Shown here: positions 5,901 through 12,610 of the stretch, piece after piece
Numbering within the stretch: the stretch's first letter is position 1
Layout: every line of letters starts with the position of its first letter
NCBI GenBank assembly: GCA_964537505.1
Contig: CAZICK010000102.1
Coordinates: forward strand, 1 to 12,703
Source of the DNA: DAINBT01 sp036732785
GTDB lineage: Bacteria; Planctomycetota; Phycisphaerae; Sedimentisphaerales; SM23-30
Length of the DNA: 12,703 bases
Reading direction: 5' to 3'
Notes under the pieces: model-generated
The model's database searches: none
Told to the model about the DNA's origin: nothing
Seen by the model: only the letters and a program-made list of their open reading frames with translations
Made by a program: the position numbers and the translations under genes

Positions 5901-7822
5901 CCCCCGACTATAGTCAGGCCAGATATAACGCTGCTGTTCTCGATACCAGGGTTACCATCGGAGATGTAAATAGTCGAAGCGTAATCGATATCTGACGGCT
6001 GACTGCCGTCGATCACCGTAACAGCAACGAATTTATCGTTATCGGGCTGTTTGCTGCGCAGCGTAATGCCGGTGGGAACGTTATGGTCGCCGTCGAGCCG
6101 GAGATTTTCGAGATAGCGACCGGGGTTGACAACCAATTCGTCTCCCTCCTGTGCGCCGGTCAATGATTCCTCAATAGTCTCGTACCATATTTTGCGATTG
6201 CTGTTATAAACTCGCTGCTGCCTGCCGTCGGTGGAAAGCGTCTCGTCGATACCCATATCGATGCTGGAACCTAACAGGCGGGGATGCCCATCAATGTCGG
6301 CATGATCGATCTCGCCGACAAAGTCAGGATCGCCGGCGTCGATACAAGGTGATCTCGAAGACAGACTTGTCCGCAGATGATAATCACCGTCAACCCAAAA
6401 ATCGTCACTGTCATCGCTTTCGGTACTGTTGGGATCCCAATAGCCTTCCACGCTGAAGTGTGGCTGCCTGAACGGATCACTGACACTACCGTTGATATTG
6501 TGGTCGTTGTTCAGGCCCCATCCGCCTTCGACCAGACAATATTTAATTTCCGGATCGGAGTATGGCGCCGCGATCTGCCCCGGCAGATTGAGCCAGAATA
6601 TACAATTTCGCACTGTAGGATTGCCCCCGGTCATGCAGTGCAGTCCGCCGCCGACATCGTCGATGGAGGACGTGCCCCGATTACCGGCCAGAACGCAATT
6701 GAAAATCTCAGGACCATTGGTACCATTACAGTAAATACCGCCACCGAGCGCAGCGATGTTACCGGTAACGGTACAGTTTCTCAGCACACCATTGCTGCCC
6801 TTGAGATGCAAACATCCTCCATTATTGCCTTTGTTGGCCGTAAAATATGTGTCAGTAACAACCGCATAACTGTAATAACAATAAATGCCCCCACCGTTAG
6901 CCTTGGCCGTGTTTTGCTCTATCGAGCATTTACTGATTGTAGCTTCGCCGACACTGTCTAAAGCCACCGCCCCACCCGAGCTGTTGCTGCCGTTACGGTA
7001 AAAAGTACAGTTTTCGATAGTGACCGTGGGCGAATTAAAGCAATAAATACCACCACCGAGATCAGCGGTGTTATTGCTTATAGTGCAGCCGCTGACGATC
7101 AAACCGGCCCCGTTCTGACAAAAGATGGCCCCTCCTTTTTTGGTAACATGATTGCCTTCGAGAACACAATTGCTGATGGTAGCGCCGGCATTATAGCACA
7201 CTACCGCGCCGCCAAAACCATTTCTACCGACCCCGCCGGTCAATGTAAAACCGGCGACAACCGAATCAACCCCTTCGTTGTTTTCAAAAGTAACCAAACC
7301 TTCAGGCTGACCATCGCTATCGGGCGGATCGATGCCGGGCGGATACCCAATGTCGGGATCGTCGATGTACTTCTCCCAATTTCGCCTGAACCACATATAA
7401 TCCACAATATCTATGGAGTCATCCTGGTTAAAATCAGCTCTTTCATCCCAATTCGGATCGTCGGGTACGGTTTCCCAGGCTCTCCTGAATAGCATAAAAT
7501 CACCGATATTAATCTGGTCGTCGCTGTCATCGATGTTATAAATGCACTCGGTTGGGCTGACGCCGCCTATGATCCTGGTATTGGCCACAACCGCAGGATC
7601 GTCAGGATTAGTGCTCGTCAGCGTTATCGCCTTACCAAGAAAGTTGACGTATTCAGAATACACACCCTCATCGACAATGACTGTATCGCCGTCATTGGCG
7701 TTGTTTATAGCACCCCGAATCGTTCTGTACTGGGAAGGAACATATAGCTCATCCGCCCAAACCGCCTGGCATACACAGGTTGAAACCAGGCAAACAGCCA
7801 TGGCAAAAAGGTTTTTAACCAT
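2978..7822 (-). CDS. Secreted four-module right-handed beta-helix protein with internal dockerin
   Basis: A 1614-residue protein from the ATG at 7822. Residues 1-23 are a Sec signal peptide (MVKNLFAMAVCLVSTCVCQAVWA, written in two parts: basic MVKN, then a hydrophobic core ending VWA), probable cleavage before DELY. Four homologous modules follow at about 25-530, 535-880, 885-1235 and 1243-1608. Each opens with a (Y)..AI..A.(D/E)GD.(I/V)(V/I)..G.Y.E segment, continues with a (T)(V/I)IDG(S) strand and GLT(V/I)(T)GG, then many beta-helix turns of the type I..C.I..N.A..GGG(I/L)(Y), and closes with DYHL...SPCI(D/N)AGD. This is the architecture of parallel beta-helix (pectate-lyase-like/Pmp-like) exported proteins; no catalytic residues could be assigned, so it may bind or structure polysaccharide rather than cleave it. 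A dockerin-like pair interrupts module 1. The start lies 15 nt after the stop of the LEPR-type gene, so the two are cotranscribed. No C-terminal anchor or sorting signal is seen. Confidence 0.88.
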   Translation of the reverse strand: MVKNLFAMAVCLVSTCVCQAVWADELYVPSQYRTIRGAINNANDGDTVIVDEGVYSEYVNFLGKAITLTSTNPDDPAVVANTRIIGGVSPTECIYNIDDSDDQINIGDFMLFRRAWETVPDDPNWDERADFNQDDSIDIVDYMWFRRNWEKYIDDPDIGYPPGIDPPDSDGQPEGLVTFENNEGVDSVVAGFTLTGGVGRNGFGGAVVCYNAGATISNCVLEGNHVTKKGGAIFCQNGAGLIVSGCTISNNTADLGGGIYCFNSPTVTIENCTFYRNGSNSSGGAVALDSVGEATISKCSIEQNTAKANGGGIYCYYSYAVVTDTYFTANKGNNGGCLHLKGSNGVLRNCTVTGNIAALGGGIYCNGTNGPEIFNCVLAGNRGTSSIDDVGGGLHCMTGGNPTVRNCIFWLNLPGQIAAPYSDPEIKYCLVEGGWGLNNDHNINGSVSDPFRQPHFSVEGYWDPNSTESDDSDDFWVDGDYHLRTSLSSRSPCIDAGDPDFVGEIDHADIDGHPRLLGSSIDMGIDETLSTDGRQQRVYNSNRKIWYETIEESLTGAQEGDELVVNPGRYLENLRLDGDHNVPTGITLRSKQPDNDKFVAVTVIDGSQPSDIDYASTIYISDGNPGIENSSVISGLTIVGGGGTSFMAGERYGGGVFCLGSSPTITKCVISDNNADWGGGVSCSGSQASITSCVIKGNSADQFGGAVALRDASNVTVNSCAIVSNTAASIAGGLYCEDTSGYNVNLCTIKGNGNYGFCSGGSGAITIGSTILWNNQIDDPNNPDQIFADPANVTLNYCDIQNGWSGPGQDNIEDDPDFDGYYTDSNNPNTWIEHDYRFRTTSPCINAGDPDYLDDPKELDLDGNSRVAYCRVDIGACELADLSPEGLLNVVNNNTQSKWYCAIQEALDAAKDADKIVISPGRYYENISIGNKKITLKGTAPTDPNVINATVIDGSRIEISQPYQPDPNNPLYASTVSLLPNQAAEVTIEGLTVTGGLGYLDDNDTVETDDDLWKGGGIFSAYNSDMTISHCNIISNEQADLGGGIYLQATMKATIDHCTVSDNKADADGGGIMLLDCNDVEINNNMIVDNQAAMGGGIFAGNIERINLEFCTVAGNEATTGGGGLQLLGDCQDVSLAESIFWGNSNGQIVDNDPNVADLISVIYCDVQGGWEGDGNIDADPVFVDPGNGDYHLASSSPCVNKGIDNYDYRQGDLDIDGQPRQAYCRVDIGADEADQVDPQYLSQLVNLVHVAGNTTVSTWYRGICEALNNAVDNDEIIITKGRYFESIIINRNGLTIGSTDPSDPDIVMSTVVDGSHNTTENASVITLAQGQADDVVIKGLTVTGGLGYLDDNGTGDASDDIVKGGGILSIDNNSTIITHCVISGNNAELGGGLYLAEANNDDPGLSSTISYCVISNNIAERNGAGIALEHCGNIELHHNIIASNNADQNGAGIFADYVWDINIEHCSIADNQAEDSAGGIRIGNCQIGIAITNSILWNNGSDQIIDDPGLLSVTYSNVENGWNGTGGNNISDDPLFYDTPGFWSDNGTVADPDDDYWMDGDYHLQSQYGRWNPSLKDWQTDNVTSPCINAGDTGGEPVNQGAYGGTSEASKSE
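7298..7561 (-). other. Dockerin-like domain inserted in beta-helix module 1
   Basis: Within the beta-helix protein, residues about 88-175 form an insert between the TRIIGG strand and the LVTFENNEGVDSVVAGFTLTGG-equivalent strand (given here by its ends, LVTFE and AGFTLTGG). Its core (about 92-153, bases 7364-7549) has two loop-helix units 33 residues apart: DDSDDQINIGDFMLFRRAWE and DFNQDDSIDIVDYMWFRRNWE (split by ends: DFNQDD...IDIVD, then YMWFRRNWE). Both end in the same aromatic-x-x-Phe-Arg-Arg-x-Trp-Glu helix. The second has all Ca ligands of a type I dockerin loop (D, N, D, D at positions 1, 3, 5, 12); the first has Ile at position 1. A Pro/Asp-rich segment leads back into the beta-helix. 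Dockerins bind cohesin domains. Confidence 0.75.
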
Positions 7823-7829
7823 TATCAAA

Positions 7830-7834
7830 TCCTT
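7830..7834 (-). promoter_or_regulatory. Ribosome binding site selecting ATG 7822
   Basis: AAGGA lies 7 nt upstream of the ATG at 7822-7820, ideal spacing. A longer reading from TTG at 7828-7826 would leave one base between this site and the start and is therefore unlikely. The site sits 4 nt after the TGA of the upstream gene, which suggests cotranscription and possibly translational coupling. Confidence 0.75.
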
Positions 7835-7837
7835 CTC

Positions 7838-10800
7838 TCAGGGAGAGGGTCTTGTTTGGAAGTCGGCCGCATTGTCCCCGCTTGCCACCCTGGTCACATT
7901 TACCTTGCCGATACGTGACGCGGCAAACAGACCGTACGGATCAGCCGAATCGCCTTCCAAAACCTCTCCCAGATTGGCCTGGCCGATTTCCCCAAAGCTG
8001 GCTTTTACTTCTTGGCCTTCAGGAGCTGCACCCCACTTGCTGGTATCCGTGTTGTAGTAAGGCTGCACCCCGGCCATAGCGAAACTACCATCGAAGCTAC
8101 CTGCCACACCGGTCCTGATGGTCTTCAGTGTAGCGCCCGTCGGATTAAGTCCATAGCCGGCTACGTCCCCCAGCTCTCCGTCTGTGCCCACGTCATAACC
8201 GGCCAGGATATAAGAATCCACAATGCTCCCCCTGGCCAAAACAGCTTTAATATCGTTATACGAACTTATGGTTGCATTTTTGATACTATTGAAACTGACC
8301 GTGCCGATCTGATCGATCGCTCTGACCGAGCCGCTCAGCGCTCCGTTACGGCTGGCCAAACGCACGATTCGACCGGCCGCTATTATCTTCCCGGCCATAT
8401 CACCCGCCAGATTGATGCTGCCGATAGCGCCGTTGTTCGCTCTTATTTCCACATCTGCGATCAATCCTCCGGTCTTGCTTGTGATCTTCTTGATGAAAGT
8501 TTCGGAAATAATATCACCTTCGATAGCCTTATAGGCGTACACCGAATTGATCGCGCCGTCCCGGCTGACAAGATCAGCCCCCAATGTGCCGTTCTTGATC
8601 TTGACATTATCGATGCTATCGGCAAATAACGAACCACCGACAAACGTGCTCGCCTGGAAACTCTTAACCGTACCGGCTATGTCAAAAGTAACCGCATCGC
8701 TAATCTCATCGGCCTTGAGTTTGAACCCTGTGGCGAATTCCGTCGTAGTTGTAATTTGACAGTTGCCACTCAGGTCGTCCAGGGTCAGCCCCGCCAGGCT
8801 CTTCGAAACGGCAATGCCCCTTTGCACGTCTGTCGTTTTGGCTGTGATTGCTTTGAGTGATCCCTCAACCACAATATCACCCACCGACGTCTCGGAACCT
8901 TTGCCTTTGGTCTTGACTGTCAGCGTCGATTCGTCCGTCGTACCGGACAAAACAATCGAGTCGGCATCGCAAAAACCATCCGAAACACAGTAAATCTCAA
9001 GAACTCCAGGGCCGCTAAGTGAAACGATAACGGTTTCCCCGTTTCCGTCCTGGTAGCTTGCTTTGTTGCTGGCCACCGATATTGTTCTTATTACCTGCGC
9101 GCTGATATCGAAATTAAACGAGTTTTCATCGCTGTCGTTAGTTGTAAAACTGATCTCACCCGATTTGGACCCCACTGTATGGGTGGCAAGCTGAACCGTA
9201 AATGTACCAGACTCGCCCGCCTCCAGGCTCTCGTCTGACTGTTCGATTAGAATATACCCATCCGGTAAGTTGAGATCGTTTAGAGTTAACGCCTCCTCCC
9301 CGTCGTTGCGCACGGTAAACGTCAGAACCGGACCGCTTTGGCCCTGTAACACCGTCCCCATATTGATCGGTTCATCCTGACCGTCGAATATCTCCGTTTC
9401 TCCCAGAAAAACCGCAATCTCCGGCGGCTCCGACGGCGGTGCCGGCTCCTGTGGCTCCGGCTCCTGCGGCTCCGGCGGACTTGTCATCGTGCCAATAGTA
9501 GTGACCACATTACTCCACGCTCCATCATTATCCTGTGCCCGGGCAAAGTAACGAATTATGCCCGGCGGCAGACCGTCGGTCGATCCGCTCCACGACCAGC
9601 CGTCCGTGCCGCTCGTGTCCGTTCCCAACCGGATATCCGTACCCACATCCAAACTGCCGTTTTCGTTGGAGTCCAGGTAAAATTCCACGTTAATGATTGC
9701 ACCGCCGCTGTCGGCAACGTTATATGCACTCAGTGTCAACTCGTTCGGCTGCTCTACTGGATCAGGTTTGTCGCCAAGCCAGCCAATATTCGGCCCAACA
9801 TTAGGCGCCTCAACCATCGTGCCGATCGCACTTACCGTATTGCTCCACGCCCCGGCATCGTCCTGCGCCCGGGCAAAGTAACGGATCGTACCGGTAGGCA
9901 ATTTATCGCTCGCTTGAGACCATGACCAACCGCCCGAATCACTCGTATCCGCTCCCAATCGTTGGTCCACACCGACATCAAGACTGCCGTTACCATTGGT
10001 ATCCAGGTAAAACTCCACCTGCAGTATGTTACCGTCACTATCGTTTACACTATTAGCCCTGAGCGTAACGCTGCCAGGCTGGATGACAGGATCGGGACTG
10101 TCAGAAAGCGAACTAATTGTCGGCCCGATATTTTCAGAAGGCTTGGGCTCAGGTTCAGGCTCAGGCTCAGGCTCAGGTTCAGGTGGAGGAGGAGGAGGAG
10201 GTGGTGGTGGTGGTGGCGGCGGTGGTGGCGGTTCAACGCCCGCACCGGAAAAAGTGATCGCATAACTACCTTCATTGACATCGTTATTCCACAACGTCAA
10301 CACACCACTGTAATCGGCCTCGCCAGTTGGCGCAAAAGTAACGACAAACGTTGCCGTAACCCCGGGCGCCATAGTCCAATCGTCCGAATCACCGCTTCCA
10401 TTCATTGGGTTGAGTGTAAACGGCTCATTCAACCCCGACGCCTGGCTGACCGTCAAAACCCCTGAACCTTCATTGCGAATGATACATGTCTTGGATAAAC
10501 TTTGACCGACAGTCACCTGGCTAAAGCCGTAACTATGAACATCATCGTTACCGTCGATTTCCACATCAATTTCAGGTTCCGTTATAACTTCCGAATCGTC
10601 ATTTTGGATCGTACCCTGCCCTTGACCGTCGCTGATCTCCACCCCATCGCTGGCATCGCTAAGGTTGACAACGAACACCTCATCCCCCTCAACTTTCGTA
10701 TCCCCGTTAACCTTTACTGTAACGGTCTTTACGGTCATCCCCGGCGAAAAAGTCATCCAGCCGAAGACCGCTTCGTAATCATTATCATCCAGCTTCGCCG

Positions 10801-12214
10801 TGCCGTCATTTGTAGCGTAATGCACCGTCACATCGGACCCGCTCGCTTCTGAGAGGGTTACCACAAAAACCGCGTTCACCGTCCCGGCATCGCCTTCGTC
10901 CACCGTCACATCACTGATGGAAAAGGACGGTGGAGCAGGCGTGTACTCATCGTCATTTTCAATTGTCCCCACCCCCTGACCGTCCACAATCTCCGCCAAA
11001 CCGCTGGCATTGCTGATCTCGACAAAAAACGTCTCATCCAACTCAACTTTCGTATCTCCGTTAACCTTTACTGTAACGGTCTTTACGGTCACCCCGGGCG
11101 AAAAAGTCATTAACCCTATGGCCAGCTCGTAATCGTTATCAATAAGTTTCGCTGTATCGTCAACTGTGCTGTAATTCAGCGTTATCTCAGACTCGCTCAC
11201 CGGCCACATGGTCACCGCAAAAACAGCGTCCACCGTCCCGGCATCGCCTTCGACTACAGTAACATCGCCGATTGAAATAGTCCGCACATCATCCGCGAGA
11301 ATCGTGCCCACGCCCCGATCGTCCGTAATCACTGCCTCGCCGCCGGCATTGCTGATCTCGACGATAAATGCCTCGTCCAGCTCGACTTGCGTATCCCCAT
11401 TAACCGTAACCGTAATGGTCTTTTCCGTCTCGCCCGCCAGGAAGACCAGTGTACCGTCAGCCGATATATAGTCGTTATCTCCTGCCGCCGCCGTATCGTC
11501 AGCCATGCTGTAAGCCACCGTCACCGGCAACTCGCTCGCCTGTGACATAGTTACGGTAAAAACCGCGTCCACCGTCCCGGCATCGCCTTCCACCACTGCT
11601 ACATCATTAATGTAAAGCGTTGGCAAAGCCTGACTTATCGTCACACTAGCCATGGGATTGTTGAATTCGATATCGTCCCATTCGACCTGGCCGCCCGGGT
11701 CGCGGCAAAACTTCATGTTGCCAAAACTCGCCTCAAACTCCACTGTACCTGCGTTTTCAGCGGTAAATTCCACATAACCCAACCGCGCCCATTGCTGGAC
11801 CCCCATGCCGGTTTGATAAAAGCCCGCGGCCCCGCCCAGATAATCGACCAAGCCAGGGCTAATCGTGCCCCTGGTAAGCTCCGTAAAGATACCACCATGG
11901 CTGACCGCTCCACCTGTTACCAGCGATTCGTCGAATGAAAAATCTATGTAACCCCCTATTATTTCATCAGTTGCGCCATCGGCGTTTTTTATCCATACTT
12001 CTATAAAGAAACTCTCGCCTATGTCTATTTGCGATTCGGGCAGGGGTAGGTCGGTAAGCTCATCCGAAGCTGATGGTGCAATTAGCGGCAATAACTCAAT
12101 GTCAATGGCACTAAGGAGCAGTCTGGATTCTAACTGCTCAATACAAAGGGAGTTACGTTGCCTGGCGACGATGTGCTTTTTCTTGAGTTTGAGCTGATTT
12201 GTTCGTATTCGCAT
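7838..12214 (-). CDS. Giant modular exported LEPR-type protein (cohesin-like, Calx-beta, ASH)
   Basis: A 1458-residue protein. The basic N-terminus followed by IEQLESRLLLSA (25-36) is the LEPR-type motif of planctomycete exported proteins. Domains in order: a cohesin-like beta-sandwich (about 60-195); three Calx-beta domains (about 199-310, 312-422, 430-540), each with (V)EGDAGTV(D/N)AVF and ending in GxGTI.(N/A)DD; a choice-of-anchor D/ASH domain (547-659); a linker of 17 prolines and six Glu-Pro pairs (662-690); two 110-residue duplicated units (696-805, 806-915), each with a Ca-type DxNxNGSLD loop and a WSWS...IRYFARAQD..GAWSN core; a Pro/Glu linker; a second ASH domain (about 931-1041); and a Gly/Ala-rich repetitive C-terminus (1043-1458) that looks like a beta-solenoid. 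No catalytic site or sortase/PEP-CTERM signal is visible. It is likely a calcium-dependent surface or matrix protein. The start ATG has AAGGCAGGG just upstream (12220-12228). It leads an operon with the beta-helix dockerin protein. Confidence 0.88.
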   Translation of the reverse strand: MRIRTNQLKLKKKHIVARQRNSLCIEQLESRLLLSAIDIELLPLIAPSASDELTDLPLPESQIDIGESFFIEVWIKNADGATDEIIGGYIDFSFDESLVTGGAVSHGGIFTELTRGTISPGLVDYLGGAAGFYQTGMGVQQWARLGYVEFTAENAGTVEFEASFGNMKFCRDPGGQVEWDDIEFNNPMASVTISQALPTLYINDVAVVEGDAGTVDAVFTVTMSQASELPVTVAYSMADDTAAAGDNDYISADGTLVFLAGETEKTITVTVNGDTQVELDEAFIVEISNAGGEAVITDDRGVGTILADDVRTISIGDVTVVEGDAGTVDAVFAVTMWPVSESEITLNYSTVDDTAKLIDNDYELAIGLMTFSPGVTVKTVTVKVNGDTKVELDETFFVEISNASGLAEIVDGQGVGTIENDDEYTPAPPSFSISDVTVDEGDAGTVNAVFVVTLSEASGSDVTVHYATNDGTAKLDDNDYEAVFGWMTFSPGMTVKTVTVKVNGDTKVEGDEVFVVNLSDASDGVEISDGQGQGTIQNDDSEVITEPEIDVEIDGNDDVHSYGFSQVTVGQSLSKTCIIRNEGSGVLTVSQASGLNEPFTLNPMNGSGDSDDWTMAPGVTATFVVTFAPTGEADYSGVLTLWNNDVNEGSYAITFSGAGVEPPPPPPPPPPPPPPPPPEPEPEPEPEPEPKPSENIGPTISSLSDSPDPVIQPGSVTLRANSVNDSDGNILQVEFYLDTNGNGSLDVGVDQRLGADTSDSGGWSWSQASDKLPTGTIRYFARAQDDAGAWSNTVSAIGTMVEAPNVGPNIGWLGDKPDPVEQPNELTLSAYNVADSGGAIINVEFYLDSNENGSLDVGTDIRLGTDTSGTDGWSWSGSTDGLPPGIIRYFARAQDNDGAWSNVVTTIGTMTSPPEPQEPEPQEPAPPSEPPEIAVFLGETEIFDGQDEPINMGTVLQGQSGPVLTFTVRNDGEEALTLNDLNLPDGYILIEQSDESLEAGESGTFTVQLATHTVGSKSGEISFTTNDSDENSFNFDISAQVIRTISVASNKASYQDGNGETVIVSLSGPGVLEIYCVSDGFCDADSIVLSGTTDESTLTVKTKGKGSETSVGDIVVEGSLKAITAKTTDVQRGIAVSKSLAGLTLDDLSGNCQITTTTEFATGFKLKADEISDAVTFDIAGTVKSFQASTFVGGSLFADSIDNVKIKNGTLGADLVSRDGAINSVYAYKAIEGDIISETFIKKITSKTGGLIADVEIRANNGAIGSINLAGDMAGKIIAAGRIVRLASRNGALSGSVRAIDQIGTVSFNSIKNATISSYNDIKAVLARGSIVDSYILAGYDVGTDGELGDVAGYGLNPTGATLKTIRTGVAGSFDGSFAMAGVQPYYNTDTSKWGAAPEGQEVKASFGEIGQANLGEVLEGDSADPYGLFAASRIGKVNVTRVASGDNAADFQTRPSP
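9470..10129 (-). repeat. Duplicated 110-residue Ca-loop unit, two copies
   Basis: Bases 10129-9800 and 9799-9470 encode two tandem copies of one 110-residue unit beginning (I/V)GP.I..L.D.PDPV and ending IGTM. Each contains an LD(T/S)N.NGSLDVG loop with acidic and Asn spacing of a calcium-binding loop, then a WSWS and a YFARAQD.(D/A)GAWSN motif. The two flank directly, so the unit duplicated as a whole. Confidence 0.85.
10145..10231 (-). repeat. Polyproline and Glu-Pro simple-sequence tract
   Basis: Bases 10181-10231 are a run of GGN triplets that read as 17 consecutive proline codons on the minus strand. Bases 10145-10180 are a hexanucleotide tract (AGGCTC with AGGTTC variants) encoding six Glu-Pro pairs. 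The tract separates the first ASH domain from the duplicated Ca-loop units and would form a stiff extended spacer. Slippage in either tract keeps frame for whole units. Confidence 0.9.
10595..11620 (-). repeat. Three tandem Calx-beta coding repeats
   Basis: Three consecutive units of about 330 bp encode Calx-beta domains, calcium-binding sandwiches of extracellular proteins. Units two and three share a nearly identical 66-bp block: 11045-11110 and 10691-10756 differ at 3 of 66 positions and encode SPG(V/M)TVKTVTVKVNGDTKV. The equivalent part of unit one (around 11390-11440) is clearly diverged. Confidence 0.85.
11630..12037 (-). other. Cohesin-like domain of the LEPR-type protein
   Basis: Residues about 60-195 lie directly after the LEPR motif. 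The segment SQIDIGESFFIEVWIKNADG, then GGYIDFSFDESLV, and later ARLGYVEFTAENAGTVEFEA follows the strand order of cohesin modules: a 'G-x-x-(F/V)-x-(I/V)' opening, an 'I-x-G-(Y/F)-x-(I/L)-x-(F/Y)-D' core and a closing 'G-x-(V/L)-x-F-x-A' strand. Cohesins bind dockerins. Recognition is by pattern only; a generic Ig-like sandwich is the alternative. Confidence 0.5.
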
Positions 12215-12251
12215 GGCATCCCTGCCTTATTTCGTAGCTTCCTTGCCCAAG

Positions 12252-12300
12252 TGGACTGCCCTGAATTGACATACGGCCAATTCACAATAGAGACAGTCCA
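12252..12300 (-). promoter_or_regulatory. Hairpin in the 5' leader of the operon
   Basis: Two nested inverted repeats lie between the predicted promoter and the start codon: an outer pair TGGACTG (12252-12258) / CAGTCCA (12294-12300) and an inner pair TGAATTG (12262-12268) / CAATTCA (12278-12284) around a 9-nt loop, with an asymmetric internal loop of 3 and 9 nt between them. It lacks a U tract, so it is not a typical terminator. It could be an mRNA-stabilising or regulatory structure; no known riboswitch class was recognised. Confidence 0.35.
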
Positions 12301-12320
12301 TCGTGAAAACAGTAGCAAAT

Positions 12321-12329
12321 ATTATACCA
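12321..12329 (-). promoter_or_regulatory. Extended -10 promoter of the two-gene operon
   Basis: On the minus strand TGGTATAAT is a perfect extended -10 element (TGn plus TATAAT). No good -35 lies at 16-18 nt, and TTGAAC sits 20 nt upstream, which is too far to count on; extended -10 promoters often do without a strong -35. Transcription would start near 12314, giving a leader of about 100 nt before the ATG at 12214. Confidence 0.5.
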
Positions 12330-12575
12330 ACCGCTAAAGGATCGCGGTTCAAAGCAAGCCCGACACGCGACAGGTCGGCTGTAACATATTGCAGTTGCAT
12401 GGGTTATGTGAAAGGCAGCCGCTTTTGTTTCGCGAATATGTTGAGCGGAGATAGGTGGTAGGACGAGGCTGTAATGGCGGCTAGAGCGCAATTATTGCGT
12501 TCTGATAGCGAGATAATGGGCTAGCACAATGCGTGGGGGCGATTGTTTTTTTGAGGCGGAGAATTGATGTGCTGG
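12330..12575. other. Gene-free upstream region
   Basis: No ORF with convincing composition, tRNA or known RNA gene was seen on either strand. The only structures noted are a 13-bp palindrome CGCAATTATTGCG (12487-12499) and a T run at 12545-12552. Together with the promoter and repeats described separately, this completes the non-coding right end of the window. Confidence 0.5.
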
Positions 12576-12596
12576 ATGCCCGATCAAGTCGGGCAT
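12576..12596. repeat. REP-like palindromic element
   Basis: ATGCCCGA (12576-12583) and TCGGGCAT (12589-12596) form a perfect 8-bp inverted repeat around the loop TCAAG. With flanking CTGG before and GACA after, it resembles the dispersed 'CTGGAT-stem-ATGACA' palindromes seen in many bacterial genomes. There is no U tract, so a dispersed palindrome is preferred over a terminator. Confidence 0.5.
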
Positions 12597-12610
12597 GACA
12601 ATTATTTTGG

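Noticed and set aside
7760..7822. Lipoprotein signal in the beta-helix protein because of Cys residues in its leader
   Set aside because: The residues before the cysteines (VST-C and TCV-C) do not fit a lipobox, while VWA followed by DELY fits signal peptidase I.
7823..7828. TTG start giving a 1616-residue beta-helix protein
   Set aside because: The AAGGA site would be one base from TTG but 7 nt from the ATG at 7822, and the ATG gives a normal signal peptide.
10026..10265. Gly/Ser-rich plus-strand frame
   Set aside because: It is the antisense image of the polyproline and Glu-Pro codons in the LEPR-type gene.
12282..12491. Minus-strand frame of 69 codons upstream of the giant gene
   Set aside because: It covers the predicted promoter and hairpin, has Cys/His-rich atypical composition and no ribosome binding site or recognisable domain.
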